A stretch of DNA of 64,000 nucleotides, from the NCBI GenBank assembly GCA_036365145.1, contig JAEOAD010000048.1:15445001-15509000 (forward strand), in the 5' to 3' direction. Of the stretch, positions 42,481 through 52,785 are shown piece by piece; position 1 is the first letter of the stretch; every line of letters starts with the position of its first letter. The notes under the pieces were generated by a model. That model made no database searches. It saw only the letters and a program-made list of their open reading frames with translations, and was not told the origin of the DNA. The stretch comes from Orientallactaga sibirica. Taxonomy: Eukaryota; Chordata; Mammalia; Rodentia; Dipodidae. The position numbers and the translations under genes were made by a program.

Positions 42481-42690
42481 AAAAAATTATTTATTTATTT
42501 ACTTATTTGAGAGAAAGAGAGGGGCAGATAGAGAAAGAATGGGTACACCAGGGCCTCCAGCCATTGCAAATGAACTCCTGATGCATACATCACTTTGTGC
42601 ATCTGGCTAATGTAGGTACTGGGGAATTGAACCTGGGTCCTTAGGCTTCACAGGCAAGCACCTTAACCCCTAAGCCATCTCTCCAGCACT
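42481..42690 (-). mobile_element. tRNA-derived SINE
   Basis: Flanked by CATAGCAAG (42463 and 42697). Confidence 0.88.
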
Positions 42691-42734
42691 CCCCCCATAG
42701 CAAGCACTTTTAAGCACTGTGCAATCTCCCAAGC

Positions 42735-42965
42735 CCTTCTATTGGGTTTTGTGTGTATGTGTGGGTGTGCATGAACATGTACATACATGTGTGTAGAGGC
42801 CAGAGGTCAATGTCATATATCTTCCCTGATCACTCTCCACCTTATTCATTGAGACAGTGTCTCTCACTTAAATCCCACAGAGGCAGCTGGTCTACCTAGC
42901 CAGCTTGCCCTGAGGACCCCATCTTGTCTCTGCCTCCTAAGCGCTGAGATGACAGACTGCATATG
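42735..42965 (-). mobile_element. Old B4-like rodent SINE
   Basis: GTGTAGAGGCCAGAGGTCAA, CACTCTCCACCTTATTCATT and GAGACAGTGTCTCTCAC form an order familiar from old rodent SINEs. Confidence 0.5.
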
Positions 42966-43141
42966 GTTTCAAATTTTTGCTGTCATGTCTTAAATTTTAC
43001 ATTTTTAACTGGCTTGCTTGTCCATACTTTATAATAGCATTCTACTCTTGAAATTTCTACCTCTGTACATAGTTTGTTTCCTGAATTTTTATTTCTTCCC
43101 ATTAATTTGTCTCTGTCTTACATGAGAGTTTCATTTTTAAA

Positions 43142-43390
43142 AAATATTTGTATTTATTTTTATATTGTATTTATTTTTATATTTATTTATATTGTATTTG
43201 TATTTATTTATTTTCAAGCAGAGAGAGATAGAGAGACAGAGAGAAGAGGCATCTCAGGGCCTCTAACCACTGCAAACGAACTCCAGATGCAAGTGCCACT
43301 TTGTGCATCTGGCTTTATGTGGGTCCTGGGGAAATGAACTGGGATTATTAGGCTTTGCAAGCAAGTACTTTAACCACTCAGGTAATCTTT
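43142..43390 (-). mobile_element. tRNA-derived SINE with expanded AT-rich tail
   Basis: TATTTATTTTTATATTG units precede GAGAGAGATAGAGAGACAG. Confidence 0.85.
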
Positions 43391-43421
43391 GACTGCTTTT
43401 TCACATTTAATTTAAAAATGA

Positions 43422-43596
43422 GGGCTGGACAGATGGCTTAGCAGCTAAAGTGCTTGCCTGTGAAGCCCAAGGACCCATCTTCAACTCTCCAGGTCCACGT
43501 AATCCAGTCACAAAAGGTTACACAAGTGCACAAGATCACACATGCACACAAGGTGACACATGCGTCTGGAGTGCAAGCTGGAAGCCCTGGCATACC

Positions 43597-43632
<36 letters not shown>

Positions 43633-43640
43633 AAAAAAAA
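43422..43640 (+). mobile_element. tRNA-derived SINE, expanded subfamily
   Basis: Three CACAAG-type units at 43510-43565 in place of one. Confidence 0.88.
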
Positions 43641-43642
43641 GA

Positions 43643-43868
43643 AGGCTGGAGAGATGGCTTAGTGGTTAAGGCACTTGCCTGCAAAGCCAAAGGACCCAGG
43701 TTCAATTCCCCAGGACCCATGTAAGCCAGATGCACAGAGTGGCGCATGCATCTGGAGTTCAATTGCAGTGGCTGAAGGCCCTGGTGCACCCATTCTCTCT
43801 CTCTCTCTCTCAATCTCTCTCTCTCTCCCTGCCTCTTTCTCTTTCAAATAAAGAATAAAACATAAAAA
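43643..43868 (+). mobile_element. tRNA-derived SINE
   Basis: Ordinary form, GGTTCAATTCC B box, inserted directly after the expanded copy. Confidence 0.9.
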
Positions 43869-43900
43869 AGCTGGGCATGGTGGCACAGACCTTTAAAAAA
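43869..43900 (+). mobile_element. B1-like fragment
   Basis: GCTGGGCATGGTGGCACAGAC and CTTTAAAA only. Confidence 0.65.
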
Positions 43901-43903
43901 ATT

Positions 43904-44118
43904 GAGAGCTAGAGAGATAGCTTAGTGGTTAAGGTACTTTCCTGTGAAGCCTAAGGACCCATGTTTGACTGCCCAGATCCCACATAAGTCAGATGCAGAA
44001 AGTGATGCTTGCACAAGGTCTCATGTGTGCAGAAGGTGGCATATGCACCTGGAGTTCGACTGCAGTGGCTGGAGGCCCTGGTGCACCAATATTCTCTCTC
44101 TCATTAAAAATAATAATA
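43904..44118 (+). mobile_element. tRNA-derived SINE, expanded subfamily
   Basis: Units GCAGAAAGTGATGCTTGCAC, AAGGTCTCATGTGTGCAG, AAGGTGGCATATGC. Confidence 0.85.
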
Positions 44119-44120
44119 AC

Positions 44121-44308
44121 AAAGCCAGGCGTGGTGGTGCACACCCTTTAATCCCAGCACTTGAGAGGCAGAGGTAGGAGGATCACCATGAGTTTGAGGC
44201 CACCCTGAGACTACATAGTTAATTCCAGGTTAGCCTGGACCAGAGTGAAACCCTACCTCAAAAACCAATAATAATAATAATAACAACAACAATAATAATA
44301 ATAATAAC
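44121..44308 (+). mobile_element. B1-like SINE with (AAT)n tail
   Basis: AGCCAGGCGTGGTGGTGCACA; AATAATAATAACAACAAC tail joins the next SINE. Confidence 0.9.
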
Positions 44309-44479
44309 AAGCTTGCCTGCAAAGCCTAAGGACCCATGTTCAATTCTCCAGGTCCCACATAAGCCAGACACACAAAGTGATGCAAGCGTACAAAGTTGTA
44401 CATGTGCACAAAGCGGCACATGCATCTGGAGTTTGATTGCAGTGGTTAGAGGCCCTGGTGCACCAATTGTCTCTCTTTC

Positions 44480-44510
<31 letters not shown>

Positions 44511-44533
44511 GTCTCTTATTCTCACATAAAAGA
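44309..44533 (+). mobile_element. tRNA-derived SINE, expanded subfamily, 5' truncated
   Basis: Begins at GCTTGCCTGCAAAGCC; AAAGTGATGCAAGCGTAC, AAAGTTGTACATGTGCAC, AAAGCGGCACATGC units. Confidence 0.88.
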
Positions 44534-44845
44534 GGCAGTGTGTTGGGCTTGCCTCAAAAAAAAAAAAATACACACAGGTGGTGACTAAGAGATGGGCCAT
44601 TTCATTGGGAACCAAGGGTGTTTCTTCTTGGACTGGTCACATGCCCCAACGTTCTGCTGGAGGTGTGCTTCTGCCTGCTAGAATCCTAGAAGCTTTGTGG
44701 ACAAAGAGACTGTGAGCTGCCATGATCACTGGATCAACTTTCCTTCAGTCCCCCAACCTGTACCACAGTCTTATCAATCCAGAGATCCTTTATGTAACTC
44801 CAGGTTTCTACCAAGGAGGAAATGGGACATTGTCCACAGTTAGGA

Positions 44846-44892
<47 letters not shown>

Positions 44893-45397
44893 AAGATCTA
44901 AAACTGCATGTTGTATGACATCTTAGTGGATCATTGAACTTCCCCATTCTGGCCACATATACCCCTTGCCACCAATCAGGAACGGCTCCTCCACCTACCT
45001 GGTTCCCCCACCCTAGACCAGGTGCACCCCACCTGGTCCTCACAAGCTCACGGAAGTACTCAGTCCTCCTGTGAGCACCAGAGGCACGTTACTCTCATGT
45101 CACTACCAAGTCTCCCCTAAAGCCTCTGGTATACTTTGTTCCCAAATCCACCTGTGTATGGCTGCATAGTGACTGACCTCTTTCCCAGGGGCTATATGTG
45201 ACCAATGAGTGACTGTCACCTAATCTGTTCATATTGGTGCGTGTCTAGCACTTTCTTACTATTTATAAAGAAGGGTGCCATTGCAATGGGATGAATATAT
45301 GGTAATCACTCCAATGTCTATATGTGTGTGTACATGTGTATGCGTGTGCATTCATCCTGCCCAAAGGGTTCTAAGTACTTTCATTTTATTCTTTGGT
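44534..45397. other. Intergenic DNA with one (TG)n
   Basis: Apart from the microsatellite at 44848, no element ends or coding signal. Confidence 0.35.
44848..44889. repeat. (TG)n microsatellite
   Basis: About 21 TG units. Confidence 0.95.
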
Positions 45398-45553
45398 TTT
45401 TTGTTTTTTTCCCCCATGGTAGGGTCTCACTTTAGCCCAGGATGACCTTGGCACTCACTCTGTAGTCCCACGCTGGCCTTGAACTCACAGTGATCCTCCT
45501 ACCTCAATCTCCCAAGTGCTGGGACAAAAGGCATGAGCCACCATGCCTGGCCT
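45398..45553 (-). mobile_element. B1-like SINE
   Basis: ATGGTAGGGTCTCACTTTAG to GAGCCACCATGCCTGGC. Confidence 0.88.
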
Positions 45554-45579
45554 GGCTCTACCTGCTTTTATTTTTTTTT

Positions 45580-45591
45580 AAATTTTAATTT

Positions 45592-45623
<32 letters not shown>

Positions 45624-45753
45624 CCAAGGTAGGGTCTCACTCTAGCTTAGGCTGATCTGGAATTCATTCTCGGGGTGGCCTCAAACTTTTGGCAATCCTC
45701 CTACCTCTGCCTCCTGAGTGCTGGGATTAAAGGCATGCACCACCACGCCTGGC
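45580..45753 (-). mobile_element. B1-like SINE
   Basis: T run of about 30, AAGGTAGGGTCTCACTCTAG to ACCACGCCTGGC. Confidence 0.9.
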
Positions 45754-45761
45754 TAATTTAT

Positions 45762-46578
45762 AATTTTTAATTATTTATTTGACAGAGATGTGAAGATGGC
45801 AAAATGTTATTATTTCTTGACATCAAGCTTGTCTGACCAAAGGACACAACAGACCCCGTCAAGCCTCCTCCTGTGCAGCCCTGGCCTTTAGGCACACATA
45901 ATGGAGGCCACCACCCGAAGTTGATCTTCCTGACAGATAAAGGAGAAGTTCCAGGAATTGTTAATATAGGCCTTGCAAAATGCAGGTGTTTACTGTTACC
46001 TAAGGAATGGGAGAACCCCTCTGTGCAAATGTACCATGACCTTCCTGTATCTCTTTGTTTCTAAATATCTTTGTGATTACATAGCACAGAATGTTTCCTG
46101 CCTCTGTTCCACCTATGTGATCTATGTACTGAATACCTTGTGGCTTCTTGTCGTAGCCCCCCCCCCATTTTATAGTAACACTATGGTTTAACTCCCATCC
46201 TTTTTTTTTTCTGTGAACATGTGATTATTTCCAATAAAAATCTGACACGCCGAACAGTACAATGGTACATCTCGAGGACCTGAACTCTAGGTGTAGTCCT
46301 GGTGTGTATGCACTAACTTTTCTTTTCTTTCTTTTTACCCAATAAAACTTTGCCTCACATTCTGTGAATCGATGTTCTTACTTGTGCGACACCAAACCCC
46401 ATAACAAGAGAAAGAGGGAGAGAGAGAATGGACATGCCAGGGCCTCCAGTCACTGCAAACAAACTCCAGACACATGTGCCCCCTTGTGCATCTGGCTTAC
46501 GTGGGTCCTGGGGAATTGAACCTCGGTCCTTTGGCTTTGCAGGCAAATGCCTTAACCACTAAGCCATCCCTCCAGCCC
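45762..46578 (-). mobile_element. tRNA-derived SINE split by the solo LTR at 45789-46406
   Basis: The tail TTATTTATTTGACAGAGA lies left of the LTR and the body AGAGAAAGAGGGAGAGAG to CCATCCCTCCAGCCC right of it. Confidence 0.85.
45789..46406 (+). mobile_element. Solo LTR inserted in a SINE
   Basis: Starts TGTGAAGATGGC and ends CCCCATAACA, flanked by AGAGA (45784-45788 and 46407-46411). It interrupts a minus-strand tRNA-derived SINE, whose halves are at 45762-45788 and 46407-46578. AATAAA at 46341-46346. No internal viral sequence. The 5-base duplication would suit a class III element, but the repeated purine context makes its length uncertain. Confidence 0.75.
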
Positions 46579-46852
46579 TCTACCTGCTTTTTAAATGGAC
46601 TTTCAGTTTCTCTATTTCTCGCATCTTCCTTCTCCTAGAGGAAAAGTCGTGATCTATGCAGGAGTCAGATGACCTGGGGTTGGGCTCTTGCTCCATGCTG
46701 CTTCTCAGCTCTGTGGATCCAGGTTATCTAGTCTACATTTCTGTACCTCAGTTTTCCCATCTGAAAAAATAAGGATAGTACAGTGCACAGTTATGATGCA
46801 TGGATAAGGAAGCACTTACAAAAACTCACTCTGGACTTCTTAGTAAAGCTGG

Positions 46853-47419
46853 TGAAAGACCCAGGCCAGAGTAGCACCATGACAGGCCTCAATCAATCAC
46901 TCTGTAGGCCACAGGGACGAGTTCCCAGAATCTAGGGAAGAACAAACAGTACCAGGAAAACCCATAAACTTGCTGTGTGAGCATGACTCAACATTCTTGC
47001 GGTCCTGGGCTGGATGGCCCAATAAGATTCATCATCTCAGAGTTTTGTAAATGTCAACCAATCAAATGAATGTGACCGCGTGGGCCAACCTGTTCAAATG
47101 TAACCGCCGCTTGCTGAGCCAATTAAGTTAGAAGTTCCCCTAGACCTAGGCCGCCAAAACCCTAAGACCAATCAGGAACCCCCAAGTACAGTTACTGTTC
47201 AAATTAGCCAACCATGTAGTTGCATGGGTGATAGCCCTCTCCCCCTTGCTCAAACCTCAATAAAAAGCCCGCTTTTCTGCTTCTCGGGGCTCTTGCACGG
47301 ATCCACTGCGTTGGTGAAGGCAGGAGACCGAGCTTAAGCCCGAATAAAGCTCTTTGCGTTTGCATACGTGTTTGGTCATCCTTGGTGGTCACTGGGGGTG
47401 CCGTGAACTGGGCTTTACA
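46853..47419 (+). mobile_element. Solo LTR, class I (gamma-like), copy 1
   Basis: Starts TGAAAGACCCAGGCCAGAG and ends GGGCTTTACA. It has several CCAAT/ATTGG boxes (ACCAATCAAAT, ACCAATCAGG), a TATA-like CAATAAAAAGCCCGC near 47258 and the poly(A) signal AATAAA at 47343-47348. The flanks CTGG/ATGG match at three of four bases. More than 90% like 61709-62271 by eye. Confidence 0.85.
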
Positions 47420-47633
47420 ATGGCACATTGAACACTCAATAAAAATCTTTCCTGAGAATGTAAAATTAAAATAAATAAAATAAAGTAAAAAAATTTTAAA
47501 AAGAATCTTTTCTGAAAAAAAAAATCTGCTATCCTAGAAACACAAAACAATAAGACAAGATTGTAGCAACAAAACTGTGGATGCTAGAAAATTTGGACAA
47601 TTACTGATTCAGAAGATCAAAAAGCCATGAGGA

Positions 47634-47712
47634 GGCATAATGGCGTGTACCCGTAATCCCACACTCAGGAGACTGAGGCACATAGAGACCATGTCTCAAA
47701 AAAAGACAAATG
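47634..47712 (+). mobile_element. B1-like SINE, degenerate
   Basis: AATGGCGTGTACCCGTAATCC to CATGTCTCAAAAAA. Confidence 0.65.
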
Positions 47713-47713
47713 A

Positions 47714-47928
47714 AGGCTGGAGGGATGGCTTAGCAGTGAAGGCTCTTGTCTGCAAAGCCAAAGGACCCAGGTTCAATCCTCCAGGACCCACGTAAGCCAA
47801 ATGCACAAGGTGGCACATGAGTCTGGAGTCTGTTTGCAGTGGTTGGAGGCCCTGGCATGCCCATTCATTCTCTCTCTCACTTCTTTTTCTCTCTGTCGCA
47901 AATAAATAAATAAAAATATTAAAAACAA
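47714..47928 (+). mobile_element. tRNA-derived SINE
   Basis: GGCTGGAGGGATGGCTTAG; GGTTCAATCCT B box. Confidence 0.9.
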
Positions 47929-48011
47929 AGAAACATGAAGCCACAGACAGAATTAAATAAATATGTGATAAGTGTTCAGAGCATTCAGATACACTGGTAG
48001 AAAAAGAAAAC

Positions 48012-48235
48012 ACTGGGCTGGAGAGATGGCTTAGCAGTTAAGCACTTGCCTGTGAGGCCTAAGGACCCCCGTTGGAGGCTCGATTCCCCAGGACCCACAT
48101 AAACCAGATGCACAAGGTGGTGCATGCATCTGGAATTCTTTGCAGTGGCTGGAGGCTCTGGTGCACCCATTCTCTCTCTCTCTCTGTCACTCTCAAACAA
48201 ATAAGTAAAAATCAAATTTTCAATTAAAAAAAAAG
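48012..48235 (+). mobile_element. tRNA-derived SINE
   Basis: Flanked by AAAGAAAACACT (48003 and 48232). Confidence 0.9.
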
Positions 48236-48439
48236 AAAACACTTTGAGAGAATGAAATAAACTGACAGACTTACTGAAGAAAAGATAGTATCCAACCATT
48301 AAAAAAAAGGATGAAATTCTGTCATTTACAGCAACATAAATGGAATGTGAATACATCAAGCTAATGAAATAAGCCAGGCACAGAAAGACAAGTACTTCAT
48401 GATCTCATTCATTTCTAGAAACAAAAAAACAAAAAAAAA

Positions 48440-48545
48440 AATTTTTTTTTTCCAAGATAGGGTCTCACTCTAGCTCAGGCTGACCTGGAATTCACTATGC
48501 AGTCTCCGGGTGGCCTTGAACTCATGGAGATCCTCCTAGCATTGG
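48440..48545 (-). mobile_element. B1-like SINE, truncated
   Basis: CAAGATAGGGTCTCACTCTAG to GATCCTCCTAGC. Confidence 0.82.
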
Positions 48546-48689
48546 ACTAGTGGTTTATATCCGAAGGATGGGGCCGGGTTGGCAGGGAGGGGGAGGGAGA
48601 AGAATTAGCAAGTGTAAAGGGAGTGAACTTCTTTCAGCTCCTTTTCAGCTCCCCTGGGGTTATCAAAATAGGAGGGGGGGCAGTCCCCT

Positions 48690-48851
48690 GACACTTTTTT
48701 TGTTTTGTTTTGTTTTTGTTTTTCCGAGGTAGAGTCTCACTCTTAGTCCAGGCTGACCTGGAATTCACTATGTAGTCTCAGGGTGGCCTCGAACTCATGG
48801 TGATCCTCCTACCTGGGCCTGGGATTAAAGGAATGCACCACCACGCCTGTC
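48690..48851 (-). mobile_element. B1-like SINE
   Basis: TTTTGTTTTG tail; CTGACA flanks both ends. Confidence 0.9.
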
Positions 48852-49138
48852 TCTGACAGACTTCTTGTTCAGCAGAAGCATGATGAATTCCTCAGAGGCT
48901 CAATAGAGAGATTTGCTTACTAGGACAGGAAGTAGCCTGGAGTCATATACCCCTAAGGACGTGCCTCCCAGTGACCTACTTCCTGCAGGGAGGGCCCCGC
49001 CTCCTGAAGATTTCACAGCCTTTCAAAATAGTGCCACCAACTGCTGAAAGCATTCAAAACGCGGTCATTCAACATTTCAGATCCACACCATAAGGGTCTA
49101 TAGCAATAAATTAGACTTTTCAAAATTACTAGAGGAGA

Positions 49139-49364
49139 GGGCTAAAGAGATGTCTTAGCAGTTAAGGCACTTACCTGGGAAGCCTAAGGACTCATGTTTG
49201 ACTCTACACTTCTCACATAAGCCAGACGCACAGTGACGCAAGCATGCAATGTCACACATGCACACAAGGGGACACAAACTTCTGGAGTTCAATTGCAATG
49301 GCTGGAGGCCCTGATGTGCCAATTTTCTCTCTCTCACACTCTCTTGCTCTTGCATTAAAAAAAG
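49139..49364 (+). mobile_element. tRNA-derived SINE, expanded subfamily
   Basis: GCACAGTGACGCAAGCATGC, AATGTCACACATGCACAC, AAGGGGACAC units. Confidence 0.85.
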
Positions 49365-49628
49365 GCAGTGGGGCCCAGACAGAAATTGGCCTTGATATCC
49401 ATGATCTTGCAGTGCCTAGCAATACCTCTGCAAGACCCTCAAAACAGAAGAAAAAGATGATACATCAAATTAAGAGAGAGACTAATGGAGAGAGGGAGGG
49501 GATATGATGGAGACTGGAGTTCTAAAGTGGAATGGGGGGAGGGGAGGGAAATATCAGGTGGTTTTTTGTATGTAAGTATAAAAGTTGTCAATAAAAAATA
49601 ATAATTAAAAAACTATCACAAAAAAAAG
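49365..49628 (+). mobile_element. L1 3' end
   Basis: Reverse of the 12.5-kb element: GATCTTGCAGTGCCTAGCAA, a purine-rich tract with GGGGGGAGGGGAGGG near 49535, TTGTCAATAAAAAATAATAA and an A-rich end. The neighbouring AAAAAAAGGCAGTGGGG strings at 49358 and 49620 look like its target duplication. Confidence 0.8.
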
Positions 49629-49635
49629 GCAGTGG

Positions 49636-49900
49636 GGCTGGAGAGATGGCTTAGCGGTTAAGGCGCCTGCCTGCCTGCTAAGCCTAAGAACGCTGGTTCC
49701 AATCTCCAGGTCCCACGTTTAGCCAGATGCAAAGTGACGCAAGGGCGCAATGCCGCACTTGACCACAAGGGGGCGCACACATCTGGATTTCGTTCACAGC
49801 AGCTGAGAGACTGCTGGTGCGCCCATCTCTGTCTCCCTCTCCCTCTCTGTCTCTCTCTCCAAAAATAAATAAAATAATAATAATAAAAAAAAATTTAAAG
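49636..49900 (+). mobile_element. tRNA-derived SINE, expanded subfamily, with a CTCF-like core
   Basis: Close relative of 10465-10757. CCACAAGGGGGCGC at 49763-49776. It sits directly on the L1 3' end at 49365-49628. Confidence 0.9.
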
Positions 49901-50061
49901 GCAGTGTGTTGGGCTTGCTTCAGGAAAAAAGGCAGAATCAAAATTGCTAGAGGAGAACTAAAGGTTACCAATACATAGAAATGATGTCTAAGGAGATGGA
50001 AGTGCTAATTACTTTGACTTAACTATTATATAATTTATACATGTTTCAAATTACCACACTG

Positions 50062-50190
50062 GTTGGGCGTGGTATGCACATCTTTAATCCCAGCAGTAGG
50101 AGGATCTCTGTGTGTTTGAAGCCAGCCTGGGACTATAGACTGAGAGTTCCAGGTCAGCTTGGGCTAGAGTGAGACCCTACCTCAAAAAAT
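50062..50190 (+). mobile_element. B1-like SINE, internally deleted
   Basis: GGTTGGGCGTGGTATGCACATC to GAGTGAGACCCTACCTC. Confidence 0.82.
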
Positions 50191-50754
50191 AAATTAACAC
50201 ACTGTACCTATAAATAGGTATACATATGTTGGAAAAGGGAATGTAAATGAGGCTGACATATTTCTACACAAAAGCAAGTTTTACGTGATACAGGTTTGGG
50301 AGAACTGAAAAAGGAATTCTCTTAATAGATCTAGCCAAAGAGAATAAGTCATGAATTAAAATGACATAAAGCTTGGCCATTGTTCCCTGTGAAGGAAAAT
50401 GTCATGCAGTACATCCCAAATGGAAAGCCATGCAAGCTGGAGTGGACACTGGCTCCACGTTTGGTTCTCCACTGCCGCAGCCTGCAGTGGCCCGTAATGA
50501 AAAACGGCCAACATTTCCAAGCACGCGAAGCGGTGATGAACACAGGACGACCAGGCCCTGCCAAGGCTCAGCATCTAGGCCCCATATCCTGGCATGGAGG
50601 GGAGCCCAGGTGTTTGAGAGAGAGGGTGGGAAGGAGAGGGTTTCACTCAGCAAGGAAGGCAGTGAGTGGGAAGTCACTGGTTCCAGCTGACCGTGCTGTT
50701 TTGATACTACCATTGTTCGGGAATTGAGCTGTTTTGCAAACAAGAATTTGCCCT
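50191..50754. other. Unique-looking intergenic DNA, moderately GC-rich
   Basis: Overlapping frames on both strands at 50350-50730 (up to 115 codons) with scattered CpGs. No start, splice or domain evidence. Confidence 0.35.
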
Positions 50755-51000
50755 GGGGCTGGAGGGATGGCTTAATGGTTAAGACACTTGCCTGCAAAGC
50801 CAAAGGGCCCAGGTATGATTCCTCAGGACCCACGTTAGCCAGATGAACAAGGTAGTACATGCGTCTTGAGTTCATTTGCAATTGCAGGAGGCCCTGGCAG
50901 GCCCATTCTCTCCTTCTCTCCTCTCTCTTTCTGCCTCTTTCTCACTCTCTCTCTCCCCTCTTTCTCTCTGTCAAATAAATAAATAAACATATATTTTTTA
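50755..51000 (+). mobile_element. tRNA-derived SINE
   Basis: AAGAATTTGCCCTGG is duplicated at 50743 and 51157, outside both this SINE and the B1 at 51003. Confidence 0.9.
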
Positions 51001-51002
51001 AA

Positions 51003-51150
51003 AGCCGGTCATGGTGGTGCACGCCTTTAATCCCAGCACTCGGGAGGCAGAGGTAGGAGGATCACCGTGAGTTCAAGGCCACCCTGAGACTACAACATAG
51101 TTAATTCCAGGTCAGTGGCTCGGAGTGAGCCCCTACCTGGGAAAAAAAAA
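51003..51150 (+). mobile_element. B1-like SINE, inserted in the tail of the SINE at 50755
   Basis: GCCGGTCATGGTGGTGCACG to GAGTGAGCCCCTACCT. Confidence 0.88.
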
Positions 51151-52167
51151 ATAAAAAAGAATTTGCCCTGGAGCCTGTGCTGCTTCTGAGAAGAAATCAA
51201 ACAGAGCCATCTTGTGGTGGGGAAATAGATGCACAGGCTCCAACCCCAGTTCTTCACTGGGTTTTATACACCATTAACAGGTGTAAATAAATTGCATGCT
51301 ATTATACCCTTGATTCCTTCCATATGGTCGGGCAGCATTTTAAAGTGGTCAGCAAATGTTGACAGCAATCCATACTTGTCCCACTAACACATTTACCACA
51401 GGTAATTAACTTAACTACCTGATAAAAATGTCATTGGCGTGTTATAATGTTAGCTATTGTCTGAAAAGACTCTGACTGACAGTTCCTTACGTTGGTTTTT
51501 TTTTTTTTGGTTATCTTTATAGGCACATAATCAAATCGCAATTTGATCATTATTTTGTGATTTGATTAAAGTAAACAGCCAAATTGGGTAATCATGCTCC
51601 GGGAAAATGAGTTGTTTGCTTCAGTGATTGGGGTCTGGATTTTTATATTATTGGAACACAATAAGAAATTAGTCTAATTGCCTTTTGATGTTGCCAAACA
51701 CTGGGCAGCCACGCCTTCCGTGTGAATATAATCATCAGAGACGATTCCACTGGGCCATGGAATATCCATTTACATGCATCAAGAGTGAGTGTTGCCTCTC
51801 CGGGAAGCATCTATCATTGCATGCGAGCCTTTCATCACGTTACACACAGGAACCACACACAGCGAGTTCCATGGAACCATGAAGAGCGTGCCGCCCAGCC
51901 TAGGGACAATCTGGCAGAGTGTGAATGGCAAAGCAGCTGCTGCCCGCGCTTGGGCTGCTGCTTCTCACACACTGGTACGAGCTGTGCACCCACCCGGGCT
52001 GTTATAAACAGCTAGAACAATGACAAGCTGCTTCCGGTGGCTTCAGCTGTGACTGGCCATGTGCGTATGCTTTCTCTGAATACAAGTTGCAGTAAATAGC
52101 CTCCTACATAAGCTAGACACACATTCTCATCTTGAACACTTGTTAAAAAAGAAAAGAACCCTTCAAT
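51151..52167. promoter_or_regulatory. Candidate conserved non-coding element
   Basis: One kilobase free of SINEs in a SINE-dense region. At 51400-51720 it is AT-rich with homeodomain-like strings (TAATCATG, TCTAATTGCC, TTAATTAACT-like) and a dyad at 51528-51568. The right part (51720-52030) is more GC-balanced. Function is inferred only from repeat depletion and motif content. Confidence 0.35.
51528..51568. repeat. Short inverted repeat TAATCAAATC ... GATTTGATTA
   Basis: Arms 51528-51540 and 51556-51568 pair over 13 bases with one mismatch. A third ATTTGAT begins at 51541 between them. Confidence 0.8.
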
Positions 52168-52335
52168 GCTGGGCGTGGTGGCACACGCCTTTAATCCCAG
52201 CATTCGGGAGGCAGAGGTAGGAGGATCACCATGAGTTCAAGGCCACCCTGAGATTAAATAGTGAATTCCATGTCAGCCTGGGCTAGAGTGTGACCCTACC
52301 TTGAAAAACTGAAAAATTAAAAACCAAAAAAAAAA
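52168..52335 (+). mobile_element. B1-like SINE
   Basis: CAATGCTGGGCGTGGTGGCAC head, also seen at 52366. Confidence 0.9.
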
Positions 52336-52367
52336 AGAGAGAGAGAGTGAGAGAGAGACACCTCCAA

Positions 52368-52560
52368 TGCTGGGCGTGGTGGCACACGCCTTTAATCCTA
52401 GCACTTGGGAGGCAGAGGTAGGATTGCTATGAATTTGAGGCTACCCTGAGACTACATAGTGAATTCCAGGTCTGCCTGGGCTAGAATGAAATCTTACCTT
52501 GAAAAAGAAGAAGAAGAAAAAGGAGAAGGAGGAGGAGAAGGAGCAGGAAGAGGAGCGGGG
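52368..52560 (+). mobile_element. B1-like SINE with a long (GAA/GGA)n tail
   Basis: The tail at 52500-52560 is a purine-only tract of AAGAAG and GGAGGAG units. Confidence 0.88.
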
Positions 52561-52566
52561 GCGGGG

Positions 52567-52785
52567 GGCTGGAGAGATGGCTCAGCACTTAAGGCACTTG
52601 CCTGCAAAGCCTAAGGACTCAGGTTCAATTCCCCAGTACCCACATAAGCCAGAAGCACAAGGTGGCACACACATCTGGTGTTCGTTTCCAGTGGCTAAAG
52701 GCCATGGCATGCCCACTCTCTCTATCTGTGTCTCCCTCTCTCTCTCTCTCTCTCTCAAATAAACAAAAACATTTTTAAAAAAGAA
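52567..52785 (+). mobile_element. tRNA-derived SINE
   Basis: GGGGCTGGAGAGATGGCTCAG; GGTTCAATTCC B box. Confidence 0.9.

Noticed and set aside
45861..46200. A small gene in 45873-46191 suggested by overlapping frames
   Set aside because: The region lies wholly inside a solo LTR.
50402..50881. 159-codon minus frame
   Set aside because: It begins in a SINE (peptide MQMNSRRMYYLVHLANVGPE is a SINE translation recurring across the window).
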